64,000 nt of DNA from Mycobacterium sp. (GCA_003987775.1 RXJD01000008.1:90830-154829); one strand, 5' to 3'. Positions 1 to 11,008 are shown, counted from the first letter of the stretch. Made by a program: numbers and translations. Notes: generated by a model from the letters alone, not told the origin.

Positions 1-1674
<1,674 letters not shown>

Positions 1675-1845
1675 CGGGGCCCCTTCCGTTGGCATTTTCG
1701 TCGCAGGCGTCTGTGCAGCAGGCTAGTGGACGGGTCGGACCGGCACAGCGCCCCGCCCCCAAACCGGCAGTTCGCGGTTAGTGAACAAACCCATCACGAT
1801 TCGGTTTAGGCACCCGTCGCAGCCCTGAACCGGTCCGTCCACGTC

Positions 1846-2055
1846 ATTAACATCGGCACCATCAGTAACATCCGTGACACCCTCTACGACATCGTCCGAG
1901 ACCTCGAAGAGTTCCCGGGCGATGACGCTCGCGCGGAAAGCTACGCCGCAGACTTCGACGACGACGACCCGGAGACCGACAGCTGGGACGATTCCGACTA
2001 CCAAACCGACGAGGAATGGGCATGGCCCGCCGACCGCCGCTGGCGCCCGATCGCC
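1846..2055 (+). other. Probable N-terminal extension of the MmpS-like gene, no standard start codon
   Basis: This stretch is open in frame with the ATG at 2056 and reads as coding: about four in five third positions are G or C, and it encodes an acidic segment (DTLYDIVRDLEEFPGDD, then DFDDDDPETDSWDD) leading into the membrane helix. The frame opens after a TAG at 1807-1809. The only upstream start candidates are CTG 1825 and ATT 1846. I infer that the real protein starts here, with a cytosolic acidic tail, but the start codon is unresolved. Confidence 0.55.
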
Positions 2056-2631
2056 ATGTTCCTCGGCGCCGTTGTGGCGATCGGAGCCATTGCCACCGCG
2101 GTGATCATCAACAGCGGCGACAGCGCCACCACCAAGGCGACGGTCGGGGTGCCGGCCCCCCGTACGGCCATCACGACGCCCCGATCCAGTGCGCCGCCGA
2201 GCGCGACCGCGAGTGCCCCGCCGACCTCATCCCGCGGCCTGCTCCCCCCGGAGACGGTCACCACCATCGCGCCCAGCGACGCGCCCACCAAGACGGCAAC
2301 GCCGCGGCTACCGACCGCTGCCCCGGCTCCGACAGCCGCCCCGCCCGGCGCGGCGATCAACCCACGCACCGTCGTCTACAGCGTGACGGGCACCAAGCAG
2401 CTCTTCGATCTGGTCAACATCGCCTATACCGACGCCCGCGGCTTCCCGGTGACCGAGTTCAACGTCGCGCTGCCCTGGACGAAGGTTGTCGTGCTCAATC
2501 CTGGCGTGCAGACCGAATCGGTGATCGCGACCAGCATCTACGGCCAGCTCAACTGCTCGATCGTCAACGCGCAGGGTCAGGTGGTGAAGGCGTCGACCAC
2601 CAGTTCCGCCCTGGCGACCTGCACCCGCTAA
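2056..2631 (+). CDS. MmpS-like single-pass membrane protein (Rv3209-like)
   Basis: 191 residues from the first standard ATG. A membrane helix lies at residues 1-20 (MFLGAVVAIGAIATAVII), a Pro/Thr/Ala-rich linker at 25-100, and a C-terminal domain of about 85 residues (VVYSVTGTKQLFDLVNIAYTD, then LPWTKVVVLNPGVQTESV). That domain resembles the extracytoplasmic beta domain of MmpS proteins, which work with MmpL lipid exporters, but no MmpL is nearby. The coding region almost certainly continues upstream (see 1846-2055). The end overlaps the convergent ferritin-like gene by 4 bp. Confidence 0.8.
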   Translation: MFLGAVVAIGAIATAVIINSGDSATTKATVGVPAPRTAITTPRSSAPPSATASAPPTSSRGLLPPETVTTIAPSDAPTKTATPRLPTAAPAPTAAPPGAAINPRTVVYSVTGTKQLFDLVNIAYTDARGFPVTEFNVALPWTKVVVLNPGVQTESVIATSIYGQLNCSIVNAQGQVVKASTTSSALATCTR

Positions 2632-3332
2632 CTCAACCCGAGTTCGCGCATCCGGCTGTCGTGGGTGTGCTGTAGCCGCTCGAAGAACGCGCCCAGCTGC
2701 CCCAGCCCGCCCGTCCCGGAAACCACCAGGTCGACCAGTTCGTCGTGATCGGCCAGCAGGAACTGCGCCTGGGTGATCGCTTCGCCGAGCAGCCGGCGCG
2801 ACCACAGCGCCAGCCGGCTGCGTTGCTTGCCGCTGGACGTCACCGCCGCCCGCACCTCGGCGACGACGAATTGGGAGTGCCCCGTCTCGGACAGGGCTTC
2901 GCGCACCACGTCGGCCACCTCGTCGGGCAGCCCGTCGGCGATCTCCAGGTACAGGTCGGCGGCCAGGGCGTCGCCGACATACGTCTTCACCAGGGCTTCC
3001 AGCCAGGTGCTCGGGGTGGTCAGCCGGTGATAGTTCTCCAGCGCCGAGACGTACTTCGACATCGCCGGCACCACGTCGACACCGCGCCGTTCCAGGGCGT
3101 CCCGCAGCAGCTCGTAGTGCCCCATCTCGGCGGCGGCAATGCTGGCCATCGAGATCCGGCCCCGCAGGTTCGGGGCCATCCGCGCCTCTTCGGTCAACCG
3201 GTAGAACGCCGCTACCTCGCCGTATGCGAGCAGCGCGAACAATTCGTTGACGCCAGGGTGATCCGCCGGCAGCCGGGGCCTGGGCGAATCGGCCGCCTCG
3301 TCGTGGGAGTCGGCGGTGGATGGCGAAGGCAT
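2628..3332 (-). CDS. Ferritin-like four-helix protein (Rv3210c-like)
   Basis: A 234-residue, largely helical protein with a ferritin-like di-iron pattern: Glu39, an E-x-x-H pair at Glu69/His72 (AAEMGHYE) and a second at Glu149/His152 (SETGHSQF). This arrangement is seen in MiaE-like and other ferritin-like oxygenases or hydroxylases. The first 25 residues are polar and probably disordered. The match to Rv3210c is by sequence and position. The substrate is unknown, and iron binding is inferred from the motif pairs only. Confidence 0.85.
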   Translation of the reverse strand: MPSPSTADSHDEAADSPRPRLPADHPGVNELFALLAYGEVAAFYRLTEEARMAPNLRGRISMASIAAAEMGHYELLRDALERRGVDVVPAMSKYVSALENYHRLTTPSTWLEALVKTYVGDALAADLYLEIADGLPDEVADVVREALSETGHSQFVVAEVRAAVTSSGKQRSRLALWSRRLLGEAITQAQFLLADHDELVDLVVSGTGGLGQLGAFFERLQHTHDSRMRELGLS

Positions 3333-3388
3333 GGTGACACTTTAGTCGGCAGGATTAACGGAACATGGGTGCCCGCTGGGCGACCAGG

Positions 3389-3394
3389 TATCAT
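3389..3394 (+). promoter_or_regulatory. Candidate -10 box for the rhlE leader
   Basis: TATCAT fits a mycobacterial -10 hexamer and would start a leader of about 185 nt ahead of rhlE. No convincing -35 is visible. The in-frame opening from 3407 does not resemble DEAD-box N-termini and is treated as leader. Confidence 0.35.
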
Positions 3395-3457
3395 GCTTGG
3401 TAGGCAGTGGCTGAATCTGTGCTGTCACTGCCCAAAAGAAATGTGCGTGCACGCAAC

Positions 3458-3483
3458 GGCCCGCCCCGATCAAGCAGCGGGCC
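3458..3483 (+). promoter_or_regulatory. Leader hairpin upstream of rhlE
   Basis: A perfect 7-bp stem, GGCCCGC (3458-3464) with GCGGGCC (3477-3483), around a 12-base loop, about 100 bases before the rhlE ATG. No U-tract follows, so it is not a classical terminator. DEAD-box helicase genes often have long structured leaders used in autoregulation; that role is inference here. Confidence 0.35.
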
Positions 3484-3586
3484 TCGGCGACGTAATCGGA
3501 GTCGGAAATCGTGCGCGCGAACCGCGACACAGACGAAGTACCGACTCAAACTCGATTACTGTCACCGAAAGGCTCTCCTCCTGCGT

Positions 3587-5098
3587 ATGACCGCACTAAA
3601 AAGCACCACCCCGTTGACCTTTGCCAGCCTTGGAGTTCGCGACGAAATCGTCAGCGCACTGGCCGAAAAGGGCATTGAAACCCCATTTGCTATCCAGGAA
3701 CTCACCCTGCCGCTCGCGCTCGCCGGCGAAGACGTCATCGGCCAAGCGCGCACCGGCATGGGCAAGACCTTCGGGTTCGGCGTACCGCTGCTGCAGCGCA
3801 TCACGTCCGAGACCGCCACGCGACCGCTGACCGGCGCACCGCGGGCCCTGGTTGTGGTCCCGACCCGGGAGCTGTGCCTGCAGGTCAACGGCGACCTGGC
3901 CACCGCCGCCAAGTACCTCAAGGTGAAGAACGAAGACGGCACCGAGCGCCCACTGTCCGTCCTTGCCATCTACGGCGGTCGTGCCTACGAACCGCAGATC
4001 GAAGCGCTGCACAAGGGCGTCGACGTCGTGGTGGGCACCCCGGGCCGGTTGCTCGACCTGTGCCAGCAGGGCCACCTGCAGCTGGGCGGATTGTCGGTGC
4101 TGGTCCTCGACGAGGCCGACGAGATGCTCGACCTGGGCTTCCTCCCCGACATCGAGCGCATCCTGCGCCAAATTCCGGCCGACCGGCAGTCGATGCTGTT
4201 CTCCGCGACCATGCCGGACCCGATCATCACCCTGGCCCGCACGTTCATGGTTCAGCCCACCCACATCCGGGCCGAGGCACCGCACTCGCTGGCCGTGCAC
4301 GACACCACCGAGCAGTTCGTCTACCGCGCCCACGCGCTGGACAAGGTTGAACTGGTCAGCCGGATTCTGCAGGCCCAGGACCGCGGCGCGACGATGATCT
4401 TCACCCGCACCAAGCGCACCGCCCAGAAGGTCGCCGACGAACTCCAGGAACGCGGTTTCGCGGTCGGAGCCGTCCACGGCGACCTCGGTCAGATAGCCCG
4501 CGAGAAGGCGCTCAAGGCATTCCGCTCCGGCGACATCAACGTGCTGGTGGCCACCGACGTGGCCGCGCGCGGCATCGACATCGACGACGTCACGCACGTC
4601 ATCAACTATCAGTGCCCCGAGGACGAGAAGATGTACGTCCACCGCATCGGGCGCACCGGCCGCGCCGGCCGCACCGGCGTCGCCGTGACCCTGGTCGACT
4701 GGGACGAGCTGGAGCGCTGGTCGGCGATCGACAAGGCGTTAAGCCTGGGCTCCCCCGACCCGTCGGAGACCTACTCCAACTCGCCGCACCTGTACTCGGA
4801 ATTGGTCATCCCCACCGACGCCGGGGGTAGCGTCGGCACGCCGCGCAAGGCGCCCGTCAAGCAACGCGAGGCCAGCAGCGGCACATCGCAACGCCCGCCC
4901 CGGCGTCCGGACCGCCGCAAGCGCACCCGCGGCGGCAAGCCCGTCACCGGCCATCCCGAGGCGAACACCGCTGCCGCCGCTGACGCGGCTCCGGAGAACG
5001 CCGCACCCGCCGGGGCCGGCACCGGCGCTCCGTCCAGCAGCACCCGCCGTCGTCGCCGTCGTCGCAAGCCGGCAGACGCCGCCGCGGCGGCCAACTGA
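3587..5098 (+). CDS. rhlE: DEAD-box ATP-dependent RNA helicase RhlE
   Basis: A 503-residue helicase that unwinds RNA duplexes, typically in ribosome assembly, cold adaptation and RNA decay. Motifs appear in order: Q motif (FAIQE, Gln37), Walker A (ARTGMGKT, 54-61), [17 protein letters not shown] (175-178), SAT, and [11 protein letters not shown] in the second RecA domain. The last 80 residues are a basic, Ala/Pro/Arg-rich tail ending in an Arg run, probably RNA-binding. ATG 3587 starts the conserved N-terminus ([17 protein letters not shown]). It lies 16 bp ahead of the membrane-anchored propeller gene. Confidence 0.95.
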   Translation: MTALKSTTPLTFASLGVRDEIVSALAEKGIETPFAIQELTLPLALAGEDVIGQARTGMGKTFGFGVPLLQRITSETATRPLTGAPRALVVVPTRELCLQVNGDLATAAKYLKVKNEDGTERPLSVLAIYGGRAYEPQIEALHKGVDVVVGTPGRLLDLCQQGHLQLGGLSVLVLDEADEMLDLGFLPDIERILRQIPADRQSMLFSATMPDPIITLARTFMVQPTHIRAEAPHSLAVHDTTEQFVYRAHALDKVELVSRILQAQDRGATMIFTRTKRTAQKVADELQERGFAVGAVHGDLGQIAREKALKAFRSGDINVLVATDVAARGIDIDDVTHVINYQCPEDEKMYVHRIGRTGRAGRTGVAVTLVDWDELERWSAIDKALSLGSPDPSETYSNSPHLYSELVIPTDAGGSVGTPRKAPVKQREASSGTSQRPPRRPDRRKRTRGGKPVTGHPEANTAAAADAAPENAAPAGAGTGAPSSSTRRRRRRRKPADAAAAAN

Positions 5099-5114
5099 CG
5101 GCATACTCACATCC

Positions 5115-6329
5115 GTGGTCCGACCCGAGCGCCGCACCAAGACTGACATTGCGGCCGCCGTGGCAATCGCGGTCGTCGTTGCGGTAGCCGCGTCACTCAT
5201 CTGGTGGACGAGCGACGCGCGGGCCACCGTCAGTCGGCCGGCCGCGACTGCCGCCCCGACACCCAGCCAGGCCCGCGACGTCCCGGGGACCCTGCGCCAG
5301 CTCTGGACCGCCCCCAGCCCGGGAACCCGAGTTCCGGTGGTGGTGGCCGGCTCCGTCGCCACCGGCAACGGGCGCGAGGTGCAGGGGCGCGATCCCGGCA
5401 CGGGTCAGGTCCAGTGGAGCTACTCGCGGGACACCGACCTGTGCGGGGTGACCTGGGTGTACCACTACGCCGTCGCCGTCTACCGGGACGACCGGGGCTG
5501 CGGCCAGGTCAGCACCATCGACGGATCGACCGGGCGGCGTGGGCCGGCCCGCAGCAGCTACGCCGATCCCAAGGTACGGCTGTCCTCCGACGGCACCACC
5601 GTGCTATCGGCGGGCGACACCCGGCTGGAGATGTGGCGCTCCGACATGGTCCGGATGATGGCGTACGGCGAGACCGACGCGCGCGTGAAGCCGGTGAACC
5701 GCGGCCTGCACTCCGGCTGCACCCTCGAATCGGCCGCAGCCAGCTCGTCGTCCGTGGCGGTGCTCGAGGCCTGCACGAACCAGGCCGACCTCAAGCTGGT
5801 CCTGCTGCGACCCGGCAAAGAGGATGACGAACCACAGCAGCAGGTGGTGCAGGAAACCGGGGTACGGCCGGGCACCGGCGCCCGCGTAGTGGTGGTCTCG
5901 CAGAACCGCGCCGCGGTGTACCTGCCGACACCCCAGCCCCACCTCGACGTGGTCGACGAAACCGGGACCACGGTGTCAAGCACCCTGCTGGCCGGACCGC
6001 CGTCACCGTCGTCGGTGGTGTCCAGCACCGGGAACCTGGTGACCTGGTGGACCGGCGATGCGCTGCTGGTGCTGGAGGCGACCAACCTGACCGCGCGCTA
6101 CACGATCGCCGCCGGAGAGACGGCCGCCCCGCTCGGCCCGGGAGTGATGATGGCCGGTCAGCTACTAGTGCCGGTCACCGGTGCGATCGGCGTTTACGAC
6201 CCGGTCAACGGCGAGGCCAGCCGGTACATCCCGGTGGAACGGCAGCCGGGCAGCTCGGCGGTGATCCCGGCGGTCTCGGGTTCCCGCGTGATCGAGCAGC
6301 GCGGCGACACCGTGGTGGCGCTCGGTTAG
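5115..6329 (+). CDS. Membrane-anchored beta-propeller-like protein (Rv3212-like)
   Basis: 404 residues with a short basic N-terminus, one membrane helix (about 11-34) and a large extracytoplasmic domain rich in repeated strand motifs (GREVQGRDPGTGQVQWSY, GAIGVYDPVNGEASRY), as in PQQ-like propellers. Two Cys in the first third may form a disulfide outside the membrane. The GTG at 5115 lies 7 bases after CATACT (5102-5107), which suggests a leaderless transcript. The function of Rv3212-type proteins is not established. The 3' end overlaps the convergent ParA gene by 4 bp. Confidence 0.85.
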   Translation: MVRPERRTKTDIAAAVAIAVVVAVAASLIWWTSDARATVSRPAATAAPTPSQARDVPGTLRQLWTAPSPGTRVPVVVAGSVATGNGREVQGRDPGTGQVQWSYSRDTDLCGVTWVYHYAVAVYRDDRGCGQVSTIDGSTGRRGPARSSYADPKVRLSSDGTTVLSAGDTRLEMWRSDMVRMMAYGETDARVKPVNRGLHSGCTLESAAASSSSVAVLEACTNQADLKLVLLRPGKEDDEPQQQVVQETGVRPGTGARVVVVSQNRAAVYLPTPQPHLDVVDETGTTVSSTLLAGPPSPSSVVSSTGNLVTWWTGDALLVLEATNLTARYTIAAGETAAPLGPGVMMAGQLLVPVTGAIGVYDPVNGEASRYIPVERQPGSSAVIPAVSGSRVIEQRGDTVVALG

Positions 6330-7129
6330 TTGTAGTCCACCGCGAAGGTCGGCAGGGCCTTGCCGGTCTTCCAGTGCTTGATCAGCGCCTTCGCCAGTTC
6401 GCGGTAGGCCAGCGCGCCCTTGTTCTTCCGCCCGGCGAGCACCGAGGAGCCCGACGCGCTGGCCTCGGCGAAGCGCACCGTCCGCGGAATCGGCGGCGCC
6501 AGCACCGGCAGCTCGTAGCGGTCGGCAACGTCGAGCAGGACATCGCGGGTGTGGGTGGTCCGGGAGTCGTACAGCGTGGGGAGAGCGCCCAGCAGGCGCA
6601 GATCCGGATTGGTGATCTGCTGGACGTCGGCCACCGTGCGCAGGAACTGACCCACTCCGCGGTGCGCGAGCGTCTCGCACTGCAGCGGCACAATGACCTC
6701 GCCCGCGGCGGTGAGCCCGTTGAGCGTCAGCACCCCGAGCGACGGCGGGCAGTCGATGATCACCACGTCGAAATCGTCCGCGAGTTTGGCCAGCGCCCGC
6801 TTGAGCGCATATTCGCGCCCGGCCCGCATCAGCAGCATCGCCTCAGCACCTGCGAGGTCAATGTTGGCCGGCAGCAACGTCATTCCCTCGGAGGTCTCGA
6901 CCAGCGCGGCACCCGGCTCGACATCGCCGAGCAGCACCTCATGGACGGAGACCGGCAATTTGTCCGGATCCTGGCCCAGCGAGAAGGTCAGACACCCCTG
7001 GGGGTCCAGATCGACGAGCAGCACCCGTTTTCCCTCGTCCACCATCGCCGCACCGAGCGACGCGACCGTCGTCGTCTTGGCCACACCGCCCTTCTGATTG
7101 GCCACCGCCAGCACGCGCATGTCACTCAC
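6326..7129 (-). CDS. ParA/Soj-like ATPase (Rv3213c-like)
   Basis: A 267-residue deviant-Walker ATPase. The N-terminal KGGVAKTT is the ParA/MinD P-loop with its signature lysine, followed by VLLVDLDPQG and the IIDCPPSLG switch. No ParB lies beside it, so it is probably an orphan positioning ATPase rather than the chromosomal ParA. GTG 7129-7127 (reading VSDMRVLAV) was chosen because AGGA lies 8 bases upstream and length and N-terminus match the family. The longer open frame to 7804 only shadows the opposite gene. Confidence 0.9.
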   Translation of the reverse strand: MSDMRVLAVANQKGGVAKTTTVASLGAAMVDEGKRVLLVDLDPQGCLTFSLGQDPDKLPVSVHEVLLGDVEPGAALVETSEGMTLLPANIDLAGAEAMLLMRAGREYALKRALAKLADDFDVVIIDCPPSLGVLTLNGLTAAGEVIVPLQCETLAHRGVGQFLRTVADVQQITNPDLRLLGALPTLYDSRTTHTRDVLLDVADRYELPVLAPPIPRTVRFAEASASGSSVLAGRKNKGALAYRELAKALIKHWKTGKALPTFAVDYN

Positions 7130-7216
7130 AGTGCCCATCCTGGCACGGAACCCATTGCCCCGTTCGGGTGGCGGGCCCGGCGCCGCCCCCGGCGTGTCTC
7201 GGGCAGAATCGCGGGC

Positions 7217-7828
7217 ATGGGCGTACACAACCGGAGGCTGGTGCTGTTGCGCCACGGGGAGACCGAATGGTCGAAGTCGGGGCAGCACACCGGCCGCACC
7301 GACATCGAGTTGACCGCCGCCGGCCGGGAGCAGGCCGAATTCGCCGGCGTGGTGCTCGGCGATCTCAAACTCGACAGGCCATTCGTGTACTGCAGCCCAC
7401 GACGCCGGACGCTGGTCACCGCCGACCTGGCTGGACTCATCGTCGACCAGGTGACGCCCTTGGTCGCCGAGTGGGACTACGGCGACTACGAAGGCCTGAC
7501 CACGCCGGAGATCCACGAAACCGACCCGGACTGGCTGGTGTGGACACACGGATGCCCTGGCGGTGAAAGCGTCGCGCAGGTCAGCGAACGTGCCGACCGG
7601 GCGATCGCTCTGGCATTGGAGAACATGGAGTCGCGGGACGTTCTCTTCGTGAGCCACGGTCATTTCTCCCGGGCCGTGATCACCCGGTGGGCGCAGTTCG
7701 ACCTGAGCGAGGGCAGCCGCTTCGGTATGCCCACCGCCACCATCGCGATCTGCACTTTCGAGCACGGTATCCGGCAGCTCGCTCAGCTCGGCCTGAGCTG
7801 CCATCCCAAACCGGCTGCGATCGCGTGA
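7217..7828 (+). CDS. gpm2: Histidine-phosphatase superfamily phosphatase (Gpm2/Rv3214-like)
   Basis: 203 residues with the phosphoglycerate-mutase fold. LRHGETEW near residue 10 carries the phospho-accepting histidine, and FVSHGHFSR the second catalytic histidine. The M. tuberculosis counterpart, once called phosphoglycerate mutase 2, has been characterised as a broad acid phosphatase, so a phosphatase role is more likely than glycolysis. Its stop overlaps the entC start as GTGA, indicating translational coupling with isochorismate synthase. ATG 7217 matches the family N-terminus. Confidence 0.9.
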   Translation: MGVHNRRLVLLRHGETEWSKSGQHTGRTDIELTAAGREQAEFAGVVLGDLKLDRPFVYCSPRRRTLVTADLAGLIVDQVTPLVAEWDYGDYEGLTTPEIHETDPDWLVWTHGCPGGESVAQVSERADRAIALALENMESRDVLFVSHGHFSRAVITRWAQFDLSEGSRFGMPTATIAICTFEHGIRQLAQLGLSCHPKPAAIA

Positions 7829-8922
7829 GCCGCGAACCGGCCTTTGCGCTCACCGGTCCCCGGGGAACCCTGATCGCCGAGCGCGCCGGCGACCGCTACC
7901 CCGACATCGCCGCGGCACACGCGGCGCTACGCACGGGACGTGCGCCAATCGTGTTGGGCGCGTTGCCGTTCGATGTGCACCGGCCGGCCGCGCTGTTCGC
8001 CCCGGAGAACCTGAGCCACGTAAACGCCCTGCCCGGCTGGCCGACCGGTCCACTGCCGAGCGTCCGCATCGACGCCGCCCTACCGCCCAGCGACGAGCAC
8101 CGCGACCGCATCAGCCGCGCCCGCAAACAGCTTGCGGCGCAGGATAATCCGCTGCAAAAGGTGGTGCTGGCTCGCGCCTTGCGGCTGGCCGCCGATGCTC
8201 CACTGGACGGCCGCGTCGTCCTGCGGCGACTGATCGACGCCGACCCGACGGCATACGGTTTCCTCACCGACCTGAGTGCGGCCGGCCCGGACTACGGCGG
8301 GACGGCGCTGGTGGGTGCCAGCCCGGAACTGTTGGTGGCCCGAACCGGCACGCAAGTGGTGTGCCGGCCGTTCGCGGGCTCGGCTCCCCGCTCGGCCGAT
8401 CCCGTCATCGACGCGGCCAACGGCGCCGAACTGGCCGCATCCGACAAGAATCGGCACGAACATCAGCTGGTCATCGACACGATGCGCGCGGCCCTCGAGC
8501 CGCTGTGTGACGACCTGACCATCGCCGCCGAACCGCAACTGAGCCGCACCGCCGCGGTCTGGCACCTGTGCACGCCGATTGTCGGCGAGCTGCGCGACAG
8601 CTCAACGAGCGCAATCGATCTGGCGCTGGCGCTGCATCCCACCCCGGCGGTCGGCGGGGTGCCGACCGAGCAGGCCACCGAGTTGATCGCCACTTTGGAG
8701 GGCGACCGGGGCTTCTACGCCGGCGCGGTGGGCTGGTGCGACGCACGCGGCGACGGCTACTGGGTGGTGTCGATCCGGTGCGCCGAGTTGTCGGCCGACC
8801 GCCGGACCGCGCTGGCCCGCGCGGGCGGCGGCATCGTCGCCGAATCCGATCCCGACGACGAAGTCGCAGAGACCACAACGAAATTCGCGACGATTTTGAA
8901 AGCGCTGGGAGTAGTGCAGTGA
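7825..8922 (+). CDS. entC: Isochorismate synthase
   Basis: 365 residues of the chorismate-binding (MenF/EntC/PabB/TrpE) superfamily, which converts chorismate to isochorismate for menaquinone or siderophore salicylate. Diagnostic segments are PLQKVVLARAL, VGASPELLVA with CRPFAGSAPR, LHPTPAVGGVPT, and GFYAGAVGWCDARGDGYWVVSIRCA at the C-terminal active site. The GTG start overlaps the upstream phosphatase stop (GTGA), and its own stop overlaps the GNAT start the same way, giving a tight three-gene operon as in M. tuberculosis Rv3214-Rv3216. Confidence 0.92.
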   Translation: MSREPAFALTGPRGTLIAERAGDRYPDIAAAHAALRTGRAPIVLGALPFDVHRPAALFAPENLSHVNALPGWPTGPLPSVRIDAALPPSDEHRDRISRARKQLAAQDNPLQKVVLARALRLAADAPLDGRVVLRRLIDADPTAYGFLTDLSAAGPDYGGTALVGASPELLVARTGTQVVCRPFAGSAPRSADPVIDAANGAELAASDKNRHEHQLVIDTMRAALEPLCDDLTIAAEPQLSRTAAVWHLCTPIVGELRDSSTSAIDLALALHPTPAVGGVPTEQATELIATLEGDRGFYAGAVGWCDARGDGYWVVSIRCAELSADRRTALARAGGGIVAESDPDDEVAETTTKFATILKALGVVQ

Positions 8923-9401
8923 GTGCGCAGATCCGCCGCGCCACGCCTGCCGACGTGGCCGACATCACCGCCATGATCCACCAGCTCGCCGAGTTCGAGC
9001 ACGCCGCCGATGAGTGCACGGTGACCGAAAAGCAGATTGCCACAGCGCTTTTCGGCGATTCCCCGACCGTCTACGGGCATGTTGCCGAGAGCGACGGTCA
9101 GGTCGCCGCGATGGCCCTGTGGTTTCTGAACTTCTCCACCTGGGACGGCGTGGCGGGCATCTACCTGGAGGACCTGTACGTGCGGCCGCGGTTTCGCCGT
9201 CGCGGCCTGGCCCGCGGGCTGCTCGCGGCCCTGGCAGCAGAGTGTGTGCGCAACGGTTACAGCCGGCTGGCGTGGGCGGTGCTCAACTGGAACACCGACG
9301 CGATCGCCTTGTACGACGGCGTCGGCGGGCGGCCGCAGACGGAGTGGACCACCTACCGGGTGTCCGGCCCGGAACTGGCCGCACTGGCCGGCCCCGCCTG
9401 A
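8919..9401 (+). CDS. GNAT-family N-acetyltransferase (Rv3216-like)
   Basis: 160 residues with a single GNAT domain. IYLEDLYVRPRFRRRGLARGLL contains the acetyl-CoA pyrophosphate loop (R-R-x-G-x-A), and the WNTDAIALYDGVGG region resembles the spermidine/thialysine acetyltransferase branch. The substrate is unknown; an amine acceptor is only suggested by that similarity. The GTG at 8919 overlaps the entC stop, so it is translationally coupled. The last 49 bases overlap the convergent membrane-protein gene. Confidence 0.88.
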   Translation: MSAQIRRATPADVADITAMIHQLAEFEHAADECTVTEKQIATALFGDSPTVYGHVAESDGQVAAMALWFLNFSTWDGVAGIYLEDLYVRPRFRRRGLARGLLAALAAECVRNGYSRLAWAVLNWNTDAIALYDGVGGRPQTEWTTYRVSGPELAALAGPA

Positions 9402-9784
9402 TCGCGCCCGGCTGCCCAGCGCACCGACGGCCCACTGAACAACAGCGCGAGGGTCACCAATGCGACGAGCGCGACGGGCGTTCCGAACACCGGCCGGTGC
9501 GAGCCGACCGCCAGGTACCAGGCCACCGGCAGCAGCAGCAGCTGCGTGAACACAGCCAGTCCCCGGCCCCAGCGCTTGCCCTTCACCAGGGCGAGCCCAG
9601 CCGCCAGCACGGCGCCCCCGATCACCGCGAACCAGGCCGCGGTACCCAGACCGTTGACGACATGCTGATCGGCCCCGGCCAGGCCACGGATTACCAGAAT
9701 CACGGCGACCACCAGCCCCGCGATTCCCTGAGCCGCGACGATGAAGCCGGCACGACGGACGGTGGACGGGGCGGAGTGAGTCAC
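9353..9784 (-). CDS. Four-helix integral membrane protein (Rv3217c-like)
   Basis: 143 residues with about four hydrophobic helices (roughly 12-32, 45-65, 75-95 and 100-118) and a polar C-terminal tail. There are no catalytic motifs; function unknown. The GTG at 9784 gives the same length I know for Rv3217c. The longer open frame to 9901 is not needed. Convergent overlap with the acetyltransferase gene. Confidence 0.82.
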   Translation of the reverse strand: MTHSAPSTVRRAGFIVAAQGIAGLVVAVILVIRGLAGADQHVVNGLGTAAWFAVIGGAVLAAGLALVKGKRWGRGLAVFTQLLLLPVAWYLAVGSHRPVFGTPVALVALVTLALLFSGPSVRWAAGRDQAGPASAASSGPDTR

Positions 9785-9906
9785 AGCGCCAGCGTAGTCA
9801 GGCCGGCCGGGCGCTCTCGAGATTGCCGCGACGGTCGTGCTCTGCGCCCAGTCCGCGACCATGGCGGCAATCTCGGTGGGACGAAGCCCGCATAAGCTCA
9901 CTCATC

Positions 9907-10863
9907 ATGCGTGCCATGTTGATCGTCAATCCGATTGCCACCACCATCACGCCGAGCGCCCGCCTGCTGGTGACACGCGCCCTGGGCAATCGCCTTGACC
10001 TCACCATCGAGCCCACCAACTACTCGGGGCACGCCGAAGAGCTCGGTCGCAAGGCCGTCGCCGACGAGTTCGACCTGGTCGTCGTACACGGCGGGGACGG
10101 AACGGTCAATCAGGTGGTCAACGGCATGCTCGGCCGGCCCGGCACGCCCCAGTCAGGGCCGGTCCCGGCGCTGGGCATCATCCCCGGCGGGTCGGCGAAT
10201 GTGCTGGCCAGGGCGCTGGGCATCCCCCGGGACGCATCCGGCGCGACCGACCAGCTCATTGCGCTGCTGGACTCCTACCAGCATCACCACGAGTGGCGCC
10301 GCATCAGCCTGATCGACTGCGGCGAGATATACGCGCTGGTCAACGCCGGCATGGGGGTGGATGCGGAGGTGGTCCGGGCCGTCGAAGAGGAACGCAAGAA
10401 GGGCCACAAGATCACCCCGGTGCGCTACTGGCGGGTGGCGACTCCCGTCTCGGTGCGCTTCAGCCGCCGCGAACCCAACCTGATCCTGGAACGGCCCGAC
10501 CACGAGCCGGTCTCCGGCGTGCACTTCGTCTGGGTGTCCAACACCAGCCCCTGGACCTACAGCGACGACCGGCCGATGGTCACCAACCCCGGCTGCAGCT
10601 TCGAGTCGGGACTGGGCCTGTTCGCGCTCACCGAGATGAAGCTGATCCCCACCCTGCGACTGCTGCGCCAGCTGCTCGCCAAGCGGCCGAAGCTGGAAGC
10701 CAAGCAGCTCATCCGCGACGATGACATCGGCCACAGCCGGGTCAGCACCATGACCGGTCCGGCCGCCTGCCAGTACGACGGAGAATACCTCGGCCTGCGC
10801 GAAACCATGACGTTCCGGTCCGTTCCGGCCGCCCTCGCGGTAGTCGCGCCACCGCCAAAATAA
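9907..10863 (+). CDS. Diacylglycerol-kinase-family lipid kinase (Rv3218-like)
   Basis: 318 residues with a DAGK catalytic domain: nucleotide-binding HGGDGTVNQVVNG (about 59-71) and PGGSANVLARALG (about 95-107), followed by the YegS/DgkB-type beta-rich C-terminal half. It probably phosphorylates a lipid such as diacylglycerol at the inner membrane face. ATG 9907 gives the family start MRAMLIVNP; TAAGCT at 9893-9898 lies 8 bases before it, consistent with a short or absent leader. It precedes whiB1 by 291 bp and is probably transcribed separately. Confidence 0.88.
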   Translation: MRAMLIVNPIATTITPSARLLVTRALGNRLDLTIEPTNYSGHAEELGRKAVADEFDLVVVHGGDGTVNQVVNGMLGRPGTPQSGPVPALGIIPGGSANVLARALGIPRDASGATDQLIALLDSYQHHHEWRRISLIDCGEIYALVNAGMGVDAEVVRAVEEERKKGHKITPVRYWRVATPVSVRFSRREPNLILERPDHEPVSGVHFVWVSNTSPWTYSDDRPMVTNPGCSFESGLGLFALTEMKLIPTLRLLRQLLAKRPKLEAKQLIRDDDIGHSRVSTMTGPAACQYDGEYLGLRETMTFRSVPAALAVVAPPPK

Positions 10864-10976
10864 GCCCTCTGAGCTGCGGAAATCAAAGATGTGACAAGCC
10901 CGCGATGAAAATGTGGGGCGAAATTCGGCAGTTAGTGTAGTACAACTGAGTAAGGGCCTGGGTAAGAGATCGGCAA

Positions 10977-10992
10977 AGTGAGATACCCCACG
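10977..10992 (+). promoter_or_regulatory. CRP-type site upstream of whiB1
   Basis: AGTGAGATACCCCACG has the GTG-N8-CAC half-sites of the mycobacterial CRP (Rv3676) motif. In M. tuberculosis the whiB1 promoter is controlled by CRP through a nearly identical site. It lies about 165 bp before the ATG. Identification is by motif and position. Confidence 0.65.
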
Positions 10993-11008
10993 GGCTCACG
11001 TAACACTA

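Noticed and set aside
3458-3483. Hairpin as a transcription terminator before rhlE
   Set aside because: No T-tract and no upstream plus-strand gene needing termination; more likely a leader element.
3407-3586. In-frame N-terminal extension of RhlE
   Set aside because: Arg/Ser/Asn-rich translation unlike DEAD-box N-termini, and it contains the leader hairpin; ATG 3587 matches the family start.
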